Positions 10,034 through 22,617 of a DNA stretch of 64,000 nt are shown piece after piece; the stretch's first letter is position 1; each line of letters starts with the position of its first letter. The notes beneath the pieces were generated by a model that saw only the letters and a list, made by a program, of their open reading frames with translations, searched no databases and was not told the DNA's origin. Origin of the DNA: Benincasa hispida (taxonomy: Eukaryota; Streptophyta; Magnoliopsida; Cucurbitales; Cucurbitaceae); the NCBI RefSeq assembly GCF_009727055.1, contig NC_052354.1:54845713-54909712 (forward strand), in the 5' to 3' direction. A program made the position numbers and the translations under genes.

Positions 10034-12329
10034 CGCGAGAGAGCTGGATTTCTGTCTGGATCGATCGACTTCTCTCTTGTTTGGGGTAACTTCTCTCGTT
10101 GTGTTAATCACCTCATTTCTGTTCATATTAAGGTTTTTGTAATTGTTTGATAAATTTATAATCATTTTTATGCTACCTAATTGAAACGGGTAGAAATTTA
10201 AACGCTGTTCTGGATTTCCTGGAATTGATTAAACTTGTTCGTTTGGGGGAGTTTTTCTGCCTTGTTGCTTGGAAAATAGATGCAGTTGTATGAATCCATT
10301 ATATATTGTTCTGATGATTGTCATTGTTATTTGAGTGGTTCTAATTTGGAGAGCTGTTTTAACTGATGATATGAAAGATGATATTTCCTTCCTTCATGGA
10401 GTGATGAGTGAGTTTGTTGTACAAATACTTTCAGCTTCTCTTATGAATAGGTAGGAGCTTTAATTATTTATCTTCTTTTGGAGATTCTTTTTTAATTGGG
10501 AGATTGTATCTATAGACAGAATTTCTTAATCTGCAATTAAGGAACCTTGGAAGTAAAAGAAATACCAGTTGGTTCTTAGTAAGTGTTCAGCTCTAAAAAC
10601 AGAAGGGGATAATGGTAGCTTCATTTTCCTTCCATGAATTTAACCTCTATAATGATAGATTAATGTCAGAATGGACATATTTAAGTGAAAATTTGGATAT
10701 TACAGGAAACAGAATCCATCATAATCCAAGCAAAAATATAACCGGAATTTTCTTCGTCTTGGCAATTTCCTGACCTATTGAAGATGGACGCTAGATATAT
10801 CTCTAAGTATATGGTAGAAGCTCAAAGCTCTTAGATTAAAAGGATGAGTAGTTGTTTGCATCAATCCCAGTAGTAAGCTTCTTAGACCTGAGTAGTTCTG
10901 GATTTTGGAGTGCAAGTTTTCAGAGGGCCAAAAGAGTAGCTAGTGGTGAACATGGTCTATGCATATATCCTTAATTTATCAACTGATTGATTGTTTATCT
11001 TTCTTCAGTTCACTAAATTAGTTCATCTCTCTGTTATAATTTATGTTTCATTGTCATTGTTTGGGTCCATGACATCGAGGGTTCGTCTTCCAGAGTTATA
11101 TATTGGAAAATGATCTGCATACTTGGTTTGTTTCAAACTTCACTGGGGTCCCAGAACTTAACCATGTTATTGAATTCTCGTCTCGACTTAAAAGTATGAT
11201 GAGAGACAATTAGAAATGGCAGTATTGTGATGTTCATGTATGTGCATTTATCATTACTTAAGCTATTACTTGTCTGTTGTGGAGTTATTTTGTCCTTAGT
11301 TTTCAACATGCCTCTAAAAGAGGAAGTGTTTGTTTTGGTAGGGGCATCAAACCTGCACCTGCCATCTCCGGGAATAATCTGAATTCTAGGATGCCAAGCA
11401 TGTCAGATGATTTTTGGAGTACAAGCACATGTGATCCAGACGAGATGCTTACGCTTCAATCTCGACAGAATTCATTTATCAGCACAACAAACCACAACTC
11501 TAATCATGGAGGTGGCACTGACAATTTAAGAAATCATTCTGACTTTGTAAATCATGGTAAGCTTAAAGTTCATTATTCACTGCTTGTTGGAAAGTAAAAG
11601 AGGCATTCCTTTGTTTACACGTCCATTCTTCATCAAGCGTTAGTATCAATACTTCTTTAGCTGCTTTAGTCTGGTTTAAACTAAATCCATTTATGTCCAT
11701 GAAAAATTAAAGTTAGTTACAAGTTTTTATTTCAAATTGCAGGGTTTGTTCTTTGGACTCAGACCAGGCTTCGATGGGTTGGAAATTGTGTGCCTGCTAA
11801 ACGAACTAAAAAAAATCACCTTACAGGATTAAGGTGAGTCTAATTTTTCCACAGATACGTACTTGTTCATGCCGTCAAACCTTGCTGTTATATGCGTCTA
11901 CATGCTTGTAATGCAAATGAAATCCCTCTCTGCCAATATTTCAAGTAATCGATGAATATTTTTTTATTACATTCTTTAGTTGTCGGAAAATTTGGGTCAT
12001 CAAAAATCAGGCAGAAGGTTTTTTGAATAGAAGCACACATGCATTTTGGAAACTCAAATTCCCTGAGGATTTAGTTGTTTTCAAATTTTTTATCCCTACC
12101 ATATTGCTTGGTTTCTGTTTACAGTTGGTATATGACTAAAGAACTCTTGCTGGAAAGCAAAAAGCCTTACCATCGACGCATACCTTTATCCGTAAGTCTG
12201 CTCTTGTATTCTGATGTTTCAACTACACATTCGAATCCTCTGCTTTGAATATTTAAACCATGATATAATTAACAGGAAATGGTAGACTTTCTAGTAGAAG
12301 AATGGGAAGAAGAAGGGCTGTATTATTGA
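10027..12329 (+). CDS. DUF4050 / Gag1-like clamp domain protein
   Basis: Five exons fit consecutive GT-AG introns with matching phases: 10027-10085, 11300-11556, 11743-11833, 12125-12191 and 12276-12329, giving 175 residues. Residues 1-20 (RESW...WIDRLLSCLG) resemble the N-terminus of this plant family; DDFWSTSTCDPDEM is at 56-69; the domain core is FVLWTQTRLRWVG (107-119), SWYMTKELLLESKKP (136-150) and the C-terminal PLSEMVDFLVEEWEEEGLYY. The last block is the signature by which I recognise plant DUF4050 (Pfam Gag1-like clamp) proteins, whose role in plants is unknown to me. The first intron is long (1.2 kb) and its acceptor is uncertain: an in-phase AG at 11320 would shorten the protein by seven residues and give a CLGGGSVCFG junction. 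Length is normal for the family. Two uORFs precede the start. Confidence 0.82.
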
Positions 12330-13158
12330 GCCAGTCAATTGGAAAAACCATCACCCTGTGCATACACTATCTTTGTGACTTTTTTTTTTTTCTTTTCGTG
12401 TTTCGGAGTTCAATTCAACGGCTTCCATATTAACTTGGAATCAATTTGATACAAGTTAACATACAAAATGACACCATTGGTTTGCTAACGTTTTCGATGT
12501 TGGTCCATTGGAGATCTCTTAGGGGAAGGGCAAGTGTGAAGTAACACAAAATTGAAGATCTTCCGAGTGACCGGCGAGCTAAATGGTAAGGCCCCCATAT
12601 ACTTTATACATACATATCAAACTTTCTTCATCAGTAGTTTAATATATTCAGAAGCATCAACTTTGCAGTGTGTTTGATGCGATGTTGATGATTGACTTGT
12701 AATTGATTTCAAAGGATAGATATATTAATCTCTCTAAAACAAACTCTTCCTTTGTTTTGAATTCTGATAATATTGAGCTTGATTTTGTGGTGATATTGCT
12801 GTCAACTGTGTTGGATGATAGAGAGAAAATAATAGACAAATCTATCCCTCATTGTCTTTTTGTCTGGTGGTTGTGCCATTAAAAGACTATAAATTTTTAG
12901 GGGTTTATGGTTGGAGATGCAAAGATGCTTTTCAAACTCTTTTTCAGAAGAGAATACTTACTGTTTCAAGGATATGGACCCTACCTTTTGATTAGAAATT
13001 TTATCTCCCATTCTGATAATAGAGAATGTAGGTAGGAGAAAATAGAATAAATTTTTTGGTGGCATAACTATTATCACTAAAAATATGTTCTTGCTGAGTC
13101 ATAATGAGGGAGAATGTTCTTTGATTTGACTTTCAATGGTTGATACTTGATATATATT
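12330..13158. other. 3'UTR of the DUF4050 gene and intergenic DNA
   Basis: The transcript should end within a few hundred bases of the stop. I see no further gene; a 60-codon minus-strand ORF near 12657-12839 has no recognisable feature. Confidence 0.5.
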
Positions 13159-13166
13159 ATAATCTT

Positions 13167-13491
13167 GGGAAAATATTGCAAAAACTACCCTAAAATATGA
13201 CGATAGTTGCAATTATGTCATAAAACTTTCAATTGTAAAAATTGAGCTCTTAAACTTATACAAATGTTAAAATTGGTATGTGAAACTTATATAATTGTAG
13301 AAATTGTAACAATTGTATAAGTTTGAAGGTTCAATTTTTATCATTTAAAGGTCAATTTTTACAACTATTATAAGTTTGAGAGTCCAGTTTTAACACTTAT
13401 ATAAGTTTGAAGACTCAATTTTTACGATTGAAAGTGAGTGTGTATTTGCAATTGTCATTATACTTTAGGGGCGTGTTTTGCAATTTGTTCA
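13167..13491. mobile_element. Foldback MITE, 325 bp, with 8-bp TSD
   Basis: The two halves are inverted copies of each other: GGGAAAATATTGCAAAAAC on the left pairs with TGAACAAATTGCAAAACAC read from the right end, and the homology continues through AAAAATTGAG and AAACTTATA blocks towards the middle. Both sides carry ATAATCTT (13159-13166 and 13492-13499), a perfect 8-bp duplication, which fits a hAT-type non-autonomous element. It has no coding capacity. Confidence 0.75.
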
Positions 13492-13499
13492 ATAATCTT

Positions 13500-15020
13500 A
13501 ATGTATTGGGATGGGACAAATTTTTAAAAAGGAAAATATAAAGAATTTTAGGCAAGTTTAAATTTAAATTCACCATCTAGATATAATACAACTCATCATG
13601 CTTGTTTGAAAATATTAAAAAAAAAAAAAAAATCTATCAAGATGATGTAATTTATATTTTAAAAAACAATTCAAATTTCAATTGTTTGGTTAAAGATCAT
13701 TCAAAGTGATTTGACTATTTTTCTTGTTCAATTCGAAAATCTCAATTGTTAATTATCATTTTTGTTTTCGCTTTACGAAATTTACCATTCAATTGAAAAA
13801 AAAGATGAATACATATCTTGGTGGTTGGTTTGGTACTAAAGAGAAATTTGGATGGTAGTTAAAAAAGCTATATCCACTAGTCAAATACAAAATTTAGAAT
13901 AAAATCGATTTTATCTCTCAATTTGTTGAGCTATATCAAATTAATTAAATCATAAACTTTCAATTTCATCACTTATCTACTAATTTTAACCAAAGAAAAG
14001 TATAAAAATCTACCTAAACTCAGCCATTTTAATAAAATAAAGTTTTGCATAAAAATAACTTTGAGTGATATACAAATTATTCATTAAATAATTTTGTCAA
14101 AATTCATAAATTTCAAAAAAAGAAAAAAAAAAAGAAAAGAAAAGAAAAGGCATGCCTTATTACCAGTGAAAAAAAAAAAAAAAAAACCTCTAGTGCCACT
14201 TTCCTTTTAAGTTTTATCAATTATAATTACGCATACCATACATATGTTAAATAATTTCATTGAACACATAATAGATAACTTTTCTTTTAACCATATTTCG
14301 AGCGAGAACTTATCATAAAGTTAAATTCGCAACAACTTGTTAAGTTGAAAGTGAAAATTGAAACAACTAAACAACGGATTTTTTTCCCTTCTAAAATTTA
14401 GTTTTATCCCTTTATCTATATTCAATGGAAATTATAAAAAGAAGGCTGTTCTTCTTGACTTTTAGTGGCCATTAAACTAAAGAGATGAGACATCATTTAA
14501 ACATGGTGTGAACTGATTTGAGAGCTTACTTTTTCTTCTCCTTCTTCGGGCATATAATTTTAGCTTCACAAGGGACACTTCTAAAGAGATGAACCCAAAT
14601 TAAATGAATGAATAAAACTTTATGCTCTAAAGTTTGGTCTCCAATAATGTAGAGATTAGATTGTGCTCTTTCATATCAACTATACTTTTTCAAGAGAATT
14701 GGTTCATTTATAGTTTTGTTATAATTTGTCCCTTTTTACATATAAGATGCAGCATTTTCCACAATATTACGATTGCTGAGTCTTTTTAATTAAAATTATA
14801 TTCCAATAATGATAACCTTTAATAATATACTAACTTTTTTCTATAATGTAATAAAAATAAATTGTCTTGGATTAAGATGATCCTTCCTTACCTTAAAAAA
14901 AAATAATTTGTATGAGAATTTTGTCAAACTTTAGAAATGATCAACTCACATTCCCTAATTTTCCAATTTTATTTTCATATGAGAAAAATCAAAAGAAGCA
15001 AAATGGATTAGAAAGTTTAT
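13500..15020. other. AT-rich intergenic DNA
   Basis: Poly-A and poly-T runs dominate (for example 13617-13632 and 14170-14187). No gene or bounded repeat was identified. Confidence 0.5.
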
Positions 15021-15026
15021 GCGGAG

Positions 15027-15200
15027 GGATTTTTAAAATAGAAAAATAAGGAAACTATTAGTGTCTAATAGTGATAGAAACCGATAGAAATCTATAATTG
15101 ATAGACGCTGATAGAAGTCTATTAATATTTATCAATATTTTTTTTTATTATTTCTGTGAATAGTTTGATATTTTTTTTATTTGTGAAAATTTTCTTAATA
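15027..15200. mobile_element. Decayed MITE of the 'CTATCAGTGTCTAT' type
   Basis: The centre carries repeated TGATAGA-GTCTAT words (about 15055-15135), like the centre of the MITE at 22391-22617, and AT-rich arms flank it. I could not find a convincing target-site duplication, so the ends are approximate. Confidence 0.4.
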
Positions 15201-16137
15201 ATAATATATGATTCAAATGTGTGATCCTAACATGCTTTTTGTTGTCCTACTTTTACTTATGGATTTTTGTATTATAATAATTGGTTATGATGTCAAAACC
15301 AACCTTGGGATTCATTACAATGAACCTTGCCCTTTCCAAATTGTATTCAAACTTCAACAAACATATCCAAATTAAAGACCAAATAAAACCATGTGATTCT
15401 CTCTCTCTCCACATGAGAATTTGATTTTTTTTTTCTTTTGGAAGATTCAATGTGATATGTGGAGATTGTTTGTTGATTTGATGAATCTTGATCTTTGATA
15501 TTATAATTTGTTGTTTATGGGTAGATTAGAAAAAAAAAAAAAGTTAAAAGATAAGATAAGAAGATTGTGTTTGTAGGAATATATTGTTCATCTAAACTAA
15601 ATTCAATGATTTTAATCAATTCTATAACATTGACACGTGCCTTCCTTCCCTAAAGAACTTCTTGCATAGATATTACATATATACATTAAATATACATGTT
15701 AATACATATACCTTATCGTGAGAAAAATGATTTTGGAATGACAAATGATAACGTATTTGTATAATACATATATATATATACATGCATCATAGAATTTAAT
15801 TTTAGTTATCTTTCAAAGAGATAGAAAGAGACTATGGTTGATATTAATACCTAGAGTTAGAACATTTTTAATCTTCATATTTTTTTTTATATAATATGTT
15901 ATATTTTAGAGAAAAAAAATCAATAGAAGAGAGAATAAAATTAGGCCACTAATAGTTTAAGGTAATTGTATGTACCCCATGTGACTTTGATTATATTCAT
16001 ATAAAAAGGAAGATGCCAAGGTTAACATTTAACTTTTGGATTTATTAATCAATCCTAACAAAAGAAAGTTTTATGTGGTGTTATACAATAAGTTAATTTT
16101 AATAGGCAATAATGAAGTGTATTGATCTTCACAAAAA

Positions 16138-16163
16138 TAATAATAATAATAATAATAATAATT
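16138..16163. repeat. (AAT)n microsatellite
   Basis: About eight consecutive AAT units. Confidence 0.9.
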
Positions 16164-16987
16164 TGTTTGCTACACCTAGGGTCATTATGCTCATCAAACT
16201 GACTAAATTTACAAATTTACTACTTGTTTAGATTTTTTTTTAGTTCAATGACATTTGAAATTGAGAAAATTTGAACCTCTTTTGATGATCTTAGAAAATA
16301 TGCATAAATCAAAAGTTATGCTCAAGTTTGACAAATTCACAAACCTATTATTAACATACATATGAATGAAAAAAATATATGATTTAATCTTAGCATTATG
16401 TAAATAATCCTCTTTTTTAGTTCAACAGTTTAAAAAATAGGAATTTGAGCATTTAACTTTTTAGATAAATATATAATATATGCCTTAACCAAGATTTAAA
16501 ATATAATGTCAATGAAAATATCAAGTTCTTAATTTTACGAAAATTTTGATGGAGATATCAATAAAATATCAATATCTATAAATATTTCTAGAAAATTTAT
16601 AGAAACAAAAAGTTCAAAAACTAAATTTAAATTAGTAATTAGACATTTTTATAGTTTTTAAACAAGTTAATGTGTCTAATATTTATATTATAAGTATATA
16701 TTAGTGGCATTTTGATGCTTATTTTTATATGTTTTGTGGATCTTTTTTATGATATAGTGAAAATATCAATTCACCCTTGTGTCGATGTTGAATCCATGAC
16801 AATATAAAAGTATTGATTAAAATATCAACATGTTAAATTTAATACTATTATCTTAATCACCTGAGGTAGGTTTGAAGTTGTCAACAAATTTTTTTTTTTT
16901 AAAAAAAAATAGTTATACCTATAATGTGTTTATTCATTAATTAGGTTTTCTTGAGACTTGAAAAAAAAATAAAAAAAGAAACTAAAG

Positions 16988-16988
<1 letters not shown>

Positions 16989-17041
<53 letters not shown>
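16989..17041. repeat. (TA)n microsatellite
   Basis: About 26 uninterrupted TA units. A 60-base stretch downstream carries another short (TA)n at about 17064-17074. Confidence 0.95.
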
Positions 17042-17047
<6 letters not shown>

Positions 17048-17173
17048 AGTAGTGTATGTGTCTATATATATATAAAGGATGACAGCTTGATAAAGGGTCT
17101 GTTTAACAGGTTCAACATGGTCTTTCCATGGCTCTCTCTCACGAGTGGCCATTTTCTTTTCATTCCCTATTGA

Positions 17174-17190
17174 ATAATAATAATAATAAT

Positions 17191-17241
<51 letters not shown>
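17174..17241. repeat. (AAT)n microsatellite, slightly interrupted
   Basis: Roughly 22 AAT units with one TTAAT interruption. Its translation on the minus strand explains the poly-Ile/Tyr ORF here. Confidence 0.95.
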
Positions 17242-17242
<1 letters not shown>

Positions 17243-17253
17243 CAATTTAGTTT

Positions 17254-17880
17254 CGGGTAAAAATAAGCATGATTCAATTAGTATAAAACTTGTACGATTG
17301 TAAGATTAAAAGTCCAATTTCTCATCCATGTTTTTTTTTTTAAAAAAAAATAACTTTAACTTATTTTGGTAAAAATAAGCATGATTCAACTGGTATGCAA
17401 CTTAACTTATTTTATAAAAATAAGCATGATTCAACTAGTATGAAACTTATACTATCAACTATAAGACTAGAGTGTCGGTTTCTCATCCTATGTGTTTTTT
17501 TTAAAAAAAAAAAAAAAAATAACTTATTTTGATAACACCAAACATGATGCAACTGGTATAAAACTTGTACTATCGATTATAAGATTAGAGGTTCGATTTC
17601 TCATCTTACAAGATTTTTTTTTTTGTAAAAAATAACTTAGTTTATTTTGGTAAAAATAAGCATGATTCAACTGGTATAAAGCTTCTACTATCAACTATAG
17701 GATTGGAGGTTGGATTTCTCATCCTATGTACTTTATTTAAAAAGAAAAAAATTCAACTTATTTTGGTAAAGATAAGCATGATTCAAGTGATATAAACTTG
17801 TACTATCGACTATAAGATTAGAGATTCGATTTCTGATCTTACATGTTTTTATTTCAAAAAAAAAAAAAAAAACTTAGCTT
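17254..17880 (+). repeat. Tandem array of six tRNA-like (SINE-like) units
   Basis: Units start near 17254, 17364, 17410, 17527, 17645 and 17761. Five are 110-118 bases and one is cut to 46. Each full unit reads AGCATGATTCAACTGGTATA (similar to a polymerase III A box), then a short imperfect stem, then a GAGGTTCGATTTCTCATC-like block (similar to a B box GGTTCGANTCC), and ends in a T-run followed by an A-run. The spacing of the two blocks is like that in a tRNA. I read this as a tandemly amplified tRNA-derived SINE relic. The promoter boxes are degenerate, so active transcription is doubtful. Confidence 0.6.
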
Positions 17881-17999
17881 GTTTTTCATTATTGTTTTCC
17901 TGAATAAAAAAAAACCATATTTAGCATGCATATAAAGAATGCATTGTCATTTTCAAAGAAATACATCTAATAATAATAATGATAATGGTAATAAAGAGG

Positions 18000-18347
18000 T
18001 TTTAATATTATTTTAATCCTTATACTTTTGACTATTGTTTATTTTGGTCTCTATACTTTCAAAATGTTCATTCAATTCTTATACTTTCAACTTTTGTTCA
18101 TTTTAATTCTTAATTTTTTTATTTTTTTTTAAAAAAAGACCATTTTGTTCCCTTACAAAGTAAAATAGAAATGAAAATGAAAGGTCTAAAATAGTCATTT
18201 TTTAAAAGTATAAAAATCAAAATAAATATTTTAAAAATACAGAATGTACTAAAATTAAAAGTAAAAGGACCAAAATGAATATATTAAAAATAGAGGGACT
18301 AAAATGAATCAAAGTTAAAAGTATAGAGACCAAAATAATATTTAAAA
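18000..18347. mobile_element. Foldback element with long inverted arms
   Basis: The left arm TTTTAATATTATTTTAATCC and the right arm read inverted, TTTTAAATATTATTTTGGTC, match, and homologous 'GTCTCTATACTTT' blocks continue inwards on both sides around an A/T-rich centre. No clear target-site duplication was found. Confidence 0.55.
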
Positions 18348-19068
18348 TAAATAAAAAAAGAATTATTCATAAAAAAAAAGCCACTAAAAAATACACTCAA
18401 GTACAATTTTATTCACATATCACATTAATTTAGTGATATAAAGTCACAACAATAGCTATTATTGTGACAAAGTACTAGAAAGAGTGGGAGGTATAAAACT
18501 CGTTTTTAACACGGTTAGAGGTTCTCCTCCTATTTTTTCTTTCTTTTTTTTAATCCAATTATTATTAATATAAAGCTATTTCATTCCAAAATAAAATGCA
18601 AATATTAAGTAGAGAAAATTTCATAGTCAAATATGATATATTTTTACCCTATCACAATGAATAAAATCCAAAATAAAAAAATGTAAAGTTTTTTTTATTA
18701 AAAAAATCAAATTAAAAGGATATATATTTGTATAACCTAACGTGGTATGTTATATTATCTACATGTGTATATCTCAATTAGTAAAATTATGTATTGTTAC
18801 CTAAAAGTTCAGAGATTCAAGATCACATTCGAGATTCCTATAGCGTACTTGTTAAACTAAAAAATATATTAAAAAAAAGCGCTATATCATTTTTTTTTAA
18901 CCATTATCTAGTTTATTGGAAAAAAAAATGTTAAAAAATGGTTAGATTACAAGTACTAAACTTTGAGATTTATATCTATTTAATCACTAAACTTTAAAAT
19001 GTCTAATATATCTCTAAACTTTAAATTTTGTGTCTTTAGTATAACCATTATTTAAAAAAAAAAAAATA

Positions 19069-19208
19069 GTCTCATTTTGTAACCATTTGAATTTTGGTTT
19101 TTAATTTTTGAAATTAAGTCTATAAATACTTTTTCCACTACTAAATTTCTTGGTTTAATATCTACTTTTTATCCATGTTTTCAAAAACCAAGTAAAAAAT
19201 TAAAAACT
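19069..19208. mobile_element. Partial MITE of the GTAACCATTT family
   Basis: The left terminus GTAACCATTTGAATTTTGG and the interior CTATAAATAC...TTATCCATG match the copy immediately downstream, but the right half is missing. Confidence 0.5.
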
Positions 19209-19211
19209 AAA

Positions 19212-19508
19212 AAAAGTAGGCTCCATTTGGTAATTATTTAGTTTTAAATTTTTTAATTTTTGAAAATTAAGCTTATAAACACCACTCTCATCCCCAAATT
19301 TCTTTATTTGTTATCTAGTTTTTATCGATTGTTTAAAAAACCAAACCAAGTTTTGAAAATTAAAAAACAAAGGCTTTTAAAGACTTGTTTTTATTTTTGG
19401 AATTTAACTAAGAATTCGATTATTGTAATTAAGAAATATATATATCATTATAAGAAATAAGAAGAAAATATGCTTAACTTCTAAAAATAAAATGGTTACT
19501 AAACGGGA
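19212..19508. mobile_element. MITE of the GTAACCATTT family
   Basis: The element begins CCATTTGGTAATTATTTAG and ends ATGGTTACTAAACGGG, which are inverted copies of each other. The interior contains AAGCTTATAAACACCACT and TTTTAAAAACTT-type blocks shared with copies at 29.8-30.4 kb and 57.9-58.8 kb. It is about 300 bases and non-coding. Confidence 0.6.
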
Positions 19509-22040
19509 CCGTAGTTTTTAAAAATTCATTTTTATTTTTGAAATTTAGCTCAAAATTTATCTCTTTTACTTAAGATTGATAAAACCATGTAAGAAAATGG
19601 AATGAAATAATCTTAATTTTTTTTTTAAAAAAAAAAGTTACCATCAAATAAACACCAATAGACACAAATCTCAAAATTTGGAGATTAAATTTGTAATTTT
19701 TTTAAAGAATCGTATGGCAAAAAAAAATAATAATAAAAAAAGATAGATTACAATTCTCTTTTGATTGGTACAACAATTGTAAGGTGGGAAATTGAACCTC
19801 CAATCGCTTGAATCGAAGTGCATGTCAATATCATTGGACTAAGCTCACTTTGACTTCTCTTATGATATTTCAACCATTCACATACTTGATAAATGATATT
19901 TTTTTTCCTAATATTTTTATATCAATATCATTCTAAATTCAAATATATAATAATTCAGCGCCATTCTATTTTTTTAAAAAAAAAAATCAAAACCTAATAT
20001 CCAATTCGTCAATAATTATTGAATGCTACATCTATATATAAATAAATAAACATATTCTCTAATTGATTGTTAATGGAAGGAGGCAAAAATTTTAAAAAAG
20101 AAAAGGGGAAAAAAAAAAGCCTCCCTAATACCATAAATCTATGTGTGAATCACATGTAAATGATTGAAATGGAACAAAATAATGAATTAGAAAAAGAAGC
20201 TAAAAATTTGGATAACATGATAAAATTAAATATAATAACAAGTGGGGGCAGAGAGGAAAAATACATTGAACTTTTAACCTATTATTTCTTTAGTGTCCTC
20301 ATTCTGACTGGAGTATATTATATTCTTCAGCTCAAAAATGGCCTAATTGGACCTACTAATTGAGAAGAAAAAAATAAACTATATAATAAAAAACTATATA
20401 ATATCATATTCAGATTCATTGCACATTTAGACTATACAATTGTGACATTTATAATTAAGAGAGCCATCTTGGCTTGGAAATTAAGGCCATTCCCATATGA
20501 CCTTTGTTCTTCCTCAAAACCCTACAACTTTTTCTTATGTTTTTATAAGTCAACTTCCTCAATTTATTTGTTCTTTGCTTAGTACAAATTGTGGCCAACA
20601 TTGCTACTACTATTAATTGCTTGGCAAATAAGGATTCATGGCAACATTCATGAATATTCATTATATAATAATAATATACTACACATACGTGTCATAAATG
20701 TTTTGTGAAAAAATTTATCAATCCAAACATACTTCAGTAGATATAATTACTAATTACAATCTCAAAGATCGATGGTTTGATCTCCCTAAGAGACAATAAG
20801 TTTGAGTCATCTCATTATCTCTCATTTTAATAAGAATTTAACCTCAATAGATTATGCATCTATTATTATTAGGATAAAATATCATTTGTCTCTCTATATA
20901 TATTTTGAAGTTTATTCAATTTTAATCCATATATTTTCACTTGTTCAATTTAATCTCTATACTTTCACTAAATTTTAAATTTAGTTACTCGAAGTTAATT
21001 TTTATCAAATTTGGTTAAATAATAATAATGATAACAATGATTTTCATGCAAAAAAAAAATATAATATGTGAAAATGTTATCAAAATTTATAATAAAGATG
21101 CTCATTTGTGACAAACAATTTTTTTTAAAAAATATCAACAATAAACTAATAGTGAGGACTAAATTTATGACATATTAAAAAATACCGAAACTAAAATTAA
21201 ACAATTGAAAATATAGAAATTCTAACTTGAATAAAACGGAGGTTTGTTCAACTAATAATAACCGTTTCGAAATTTTGGTTAAGTAAATTTCCACTTTTTG
21301 AAATTAAAGAAGTTGAGTATTATGATTGATTAGTTCTAAGCTTTTTTTAATAGATGTTTGAAAGATCGTTGTCTATACTAGGCGTCATATGTCAATTTTT
21401 CATTAGGTACTTAACAATACTAATTAATGACAACTACGTTTAAAATTAGGTGAAGTCAAATATAAATCAAAAGTAGAATTTTCAAAAGTTACAAGAATGA
21501 AATTGACACAAATATATAAGTATGGAAAAAAAAAGGTATAATTTAACATATAATCCTATAAAATGTTTATATATACTAGTAAATATAGATAATGATATGG
21601 TTAAATGTGATTTTAGAGAGATAATACACACACATATATAAAATCAATCATTTTTACTCTTTGTATTTACCTTAATTAGTCAATTTTCACTTTAAAAGTT
21701 TAATTTTAGTAATTAATAATCACTACAAATTAAGTCAACATAATGAATCATGAAATTCCTTTTTTTCCTTTTTTTTTTTTTTGGAGCTCTTCAAAGTTTA
21801 GATTCTAATTCCTATCAACCATAAAATAAAATATGTTTCGATTTAATTAACGCTATCTATTTATGTGCTATTGAAGTCATTGAATGTATAATTTATGCTA
21901 AAAGTCGGTTTAATTTAATAAAGTTATTCCTGGTTAATAAAGTTTTTTATAATTAAATTAGATGCTCGTTAGTGATGAAAAGAAAACATCAATATAGATC
22001 CAAAAATGAAAACAAAATAAAATCATATCACTATTATCAG
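19509..22040. other. AT-rich intergenic DNA
   Basis: No gene was recognised. A minus-strand tRNA-like stretch occurs at about 19765-19855 (TGAGCTTAGTCCAATGATAT ... GGTTCAATTTCCC), similar in kind to a SINE relic. Short ORFs at 20160-20363 and 20455-20661 are AT-rich and show no domain. Confidence 0.45.
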
Positions 22041-22049
22041 ATAAAAAAT

Positions 22050-22191
22050 GACTATTTTTAAATATAGGAAAATGAATAAAAATATTTATAAATATAGTAA
22101 AATTTCGTTATTTGTATGTGATAAACCGTAATAATTTATCATTATATATTATAAATATTTTCAACAGTTTTATCATTTAAAATAATTTTTC
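22050..22191. mobile_element. Short Mutator-like MITE, probable 9-bp TSD
   Basis: The left end GACTATTTTTAAATATAGG and the right end read inverted, AGAAAAATTATTTTAAATG, resemble the two ends of the MITE at 22391-22617. The flanks are ATAAAAAAT and TTAAAAAAT, eight of nine identical. Confidence 0.5.
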
Positions 22192-22390
22192 TTAAAAAAT
22201 TCTAGACTTATTTTACTAGCAAATTGTTAAAGTAAAAGTAAGAAACACACTAGGATAGAATTTAAAAATTAGATAAAAAGTTATGCCTTTATTCTATATA
22301 TAGATGTCCCCATGAAAAAAGTATTTCATAGATTCGTTTTTAACATTATAATATTTACCTAAATAATGTTCTATTATGGCATAAGTTATA

Positions 22391-22617
22391 GGAAAATTAT
22401 TTCAAATGGTAAAATTGTTGAAAATATTTACAAGATAGAGCAAAATTTTAGAACTATCAATAATATATGCTGATGGACACGGATTGACTTCTATCAGTGT
22501 CTATCAATGTCACTGATAGACAGTGATAGAAGTCTATCAACGTCTATTATGGATAGTTCTAAATTTGTTATATTTTGTAAATATTTTGGTTTATTTTTCT
22601 ATATTTGAAAACAACCC
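22391..22617. mobile_element. Mutator-like MITE, 227 bp, perfect 9-bp TSD
   Basis: The element is flanked on both sides by TAAGTTATA (22382-22390 and 22618-22626). The right end read inverted is GGGTTGTTTTCAAATATAG and the left end is GGAAAATTATTTCAAATGG. Its centre is an imperfect palindrome of TCTATCA/TGATAGA words. A 9-bp duplication is the hallmark of the Mutator superfamily. It has no coding capacity. Confidence 0.75.

Noticed and set aside
11312..11535. Alternative start ATG near 11308 for the DUF4050 gene
   Set aside because: That ATG is in another frame and does not lead into the conserved C-terminal exons; the upstream exon at 10027 joins in the correct phase.
16982..17245. 87-codon minus-strand ORF with poly-Ile and Tyr runs
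   Set aside because: It is the translation of (TA)n and (AAT)n microsatellites.
17254..17880. Cluster of functional tRNA genes
   Set aside because: The A and B boxes are degenerate, no complete cloverleaf with matching acceptor stem could be drawn, and the units end in poly-A.
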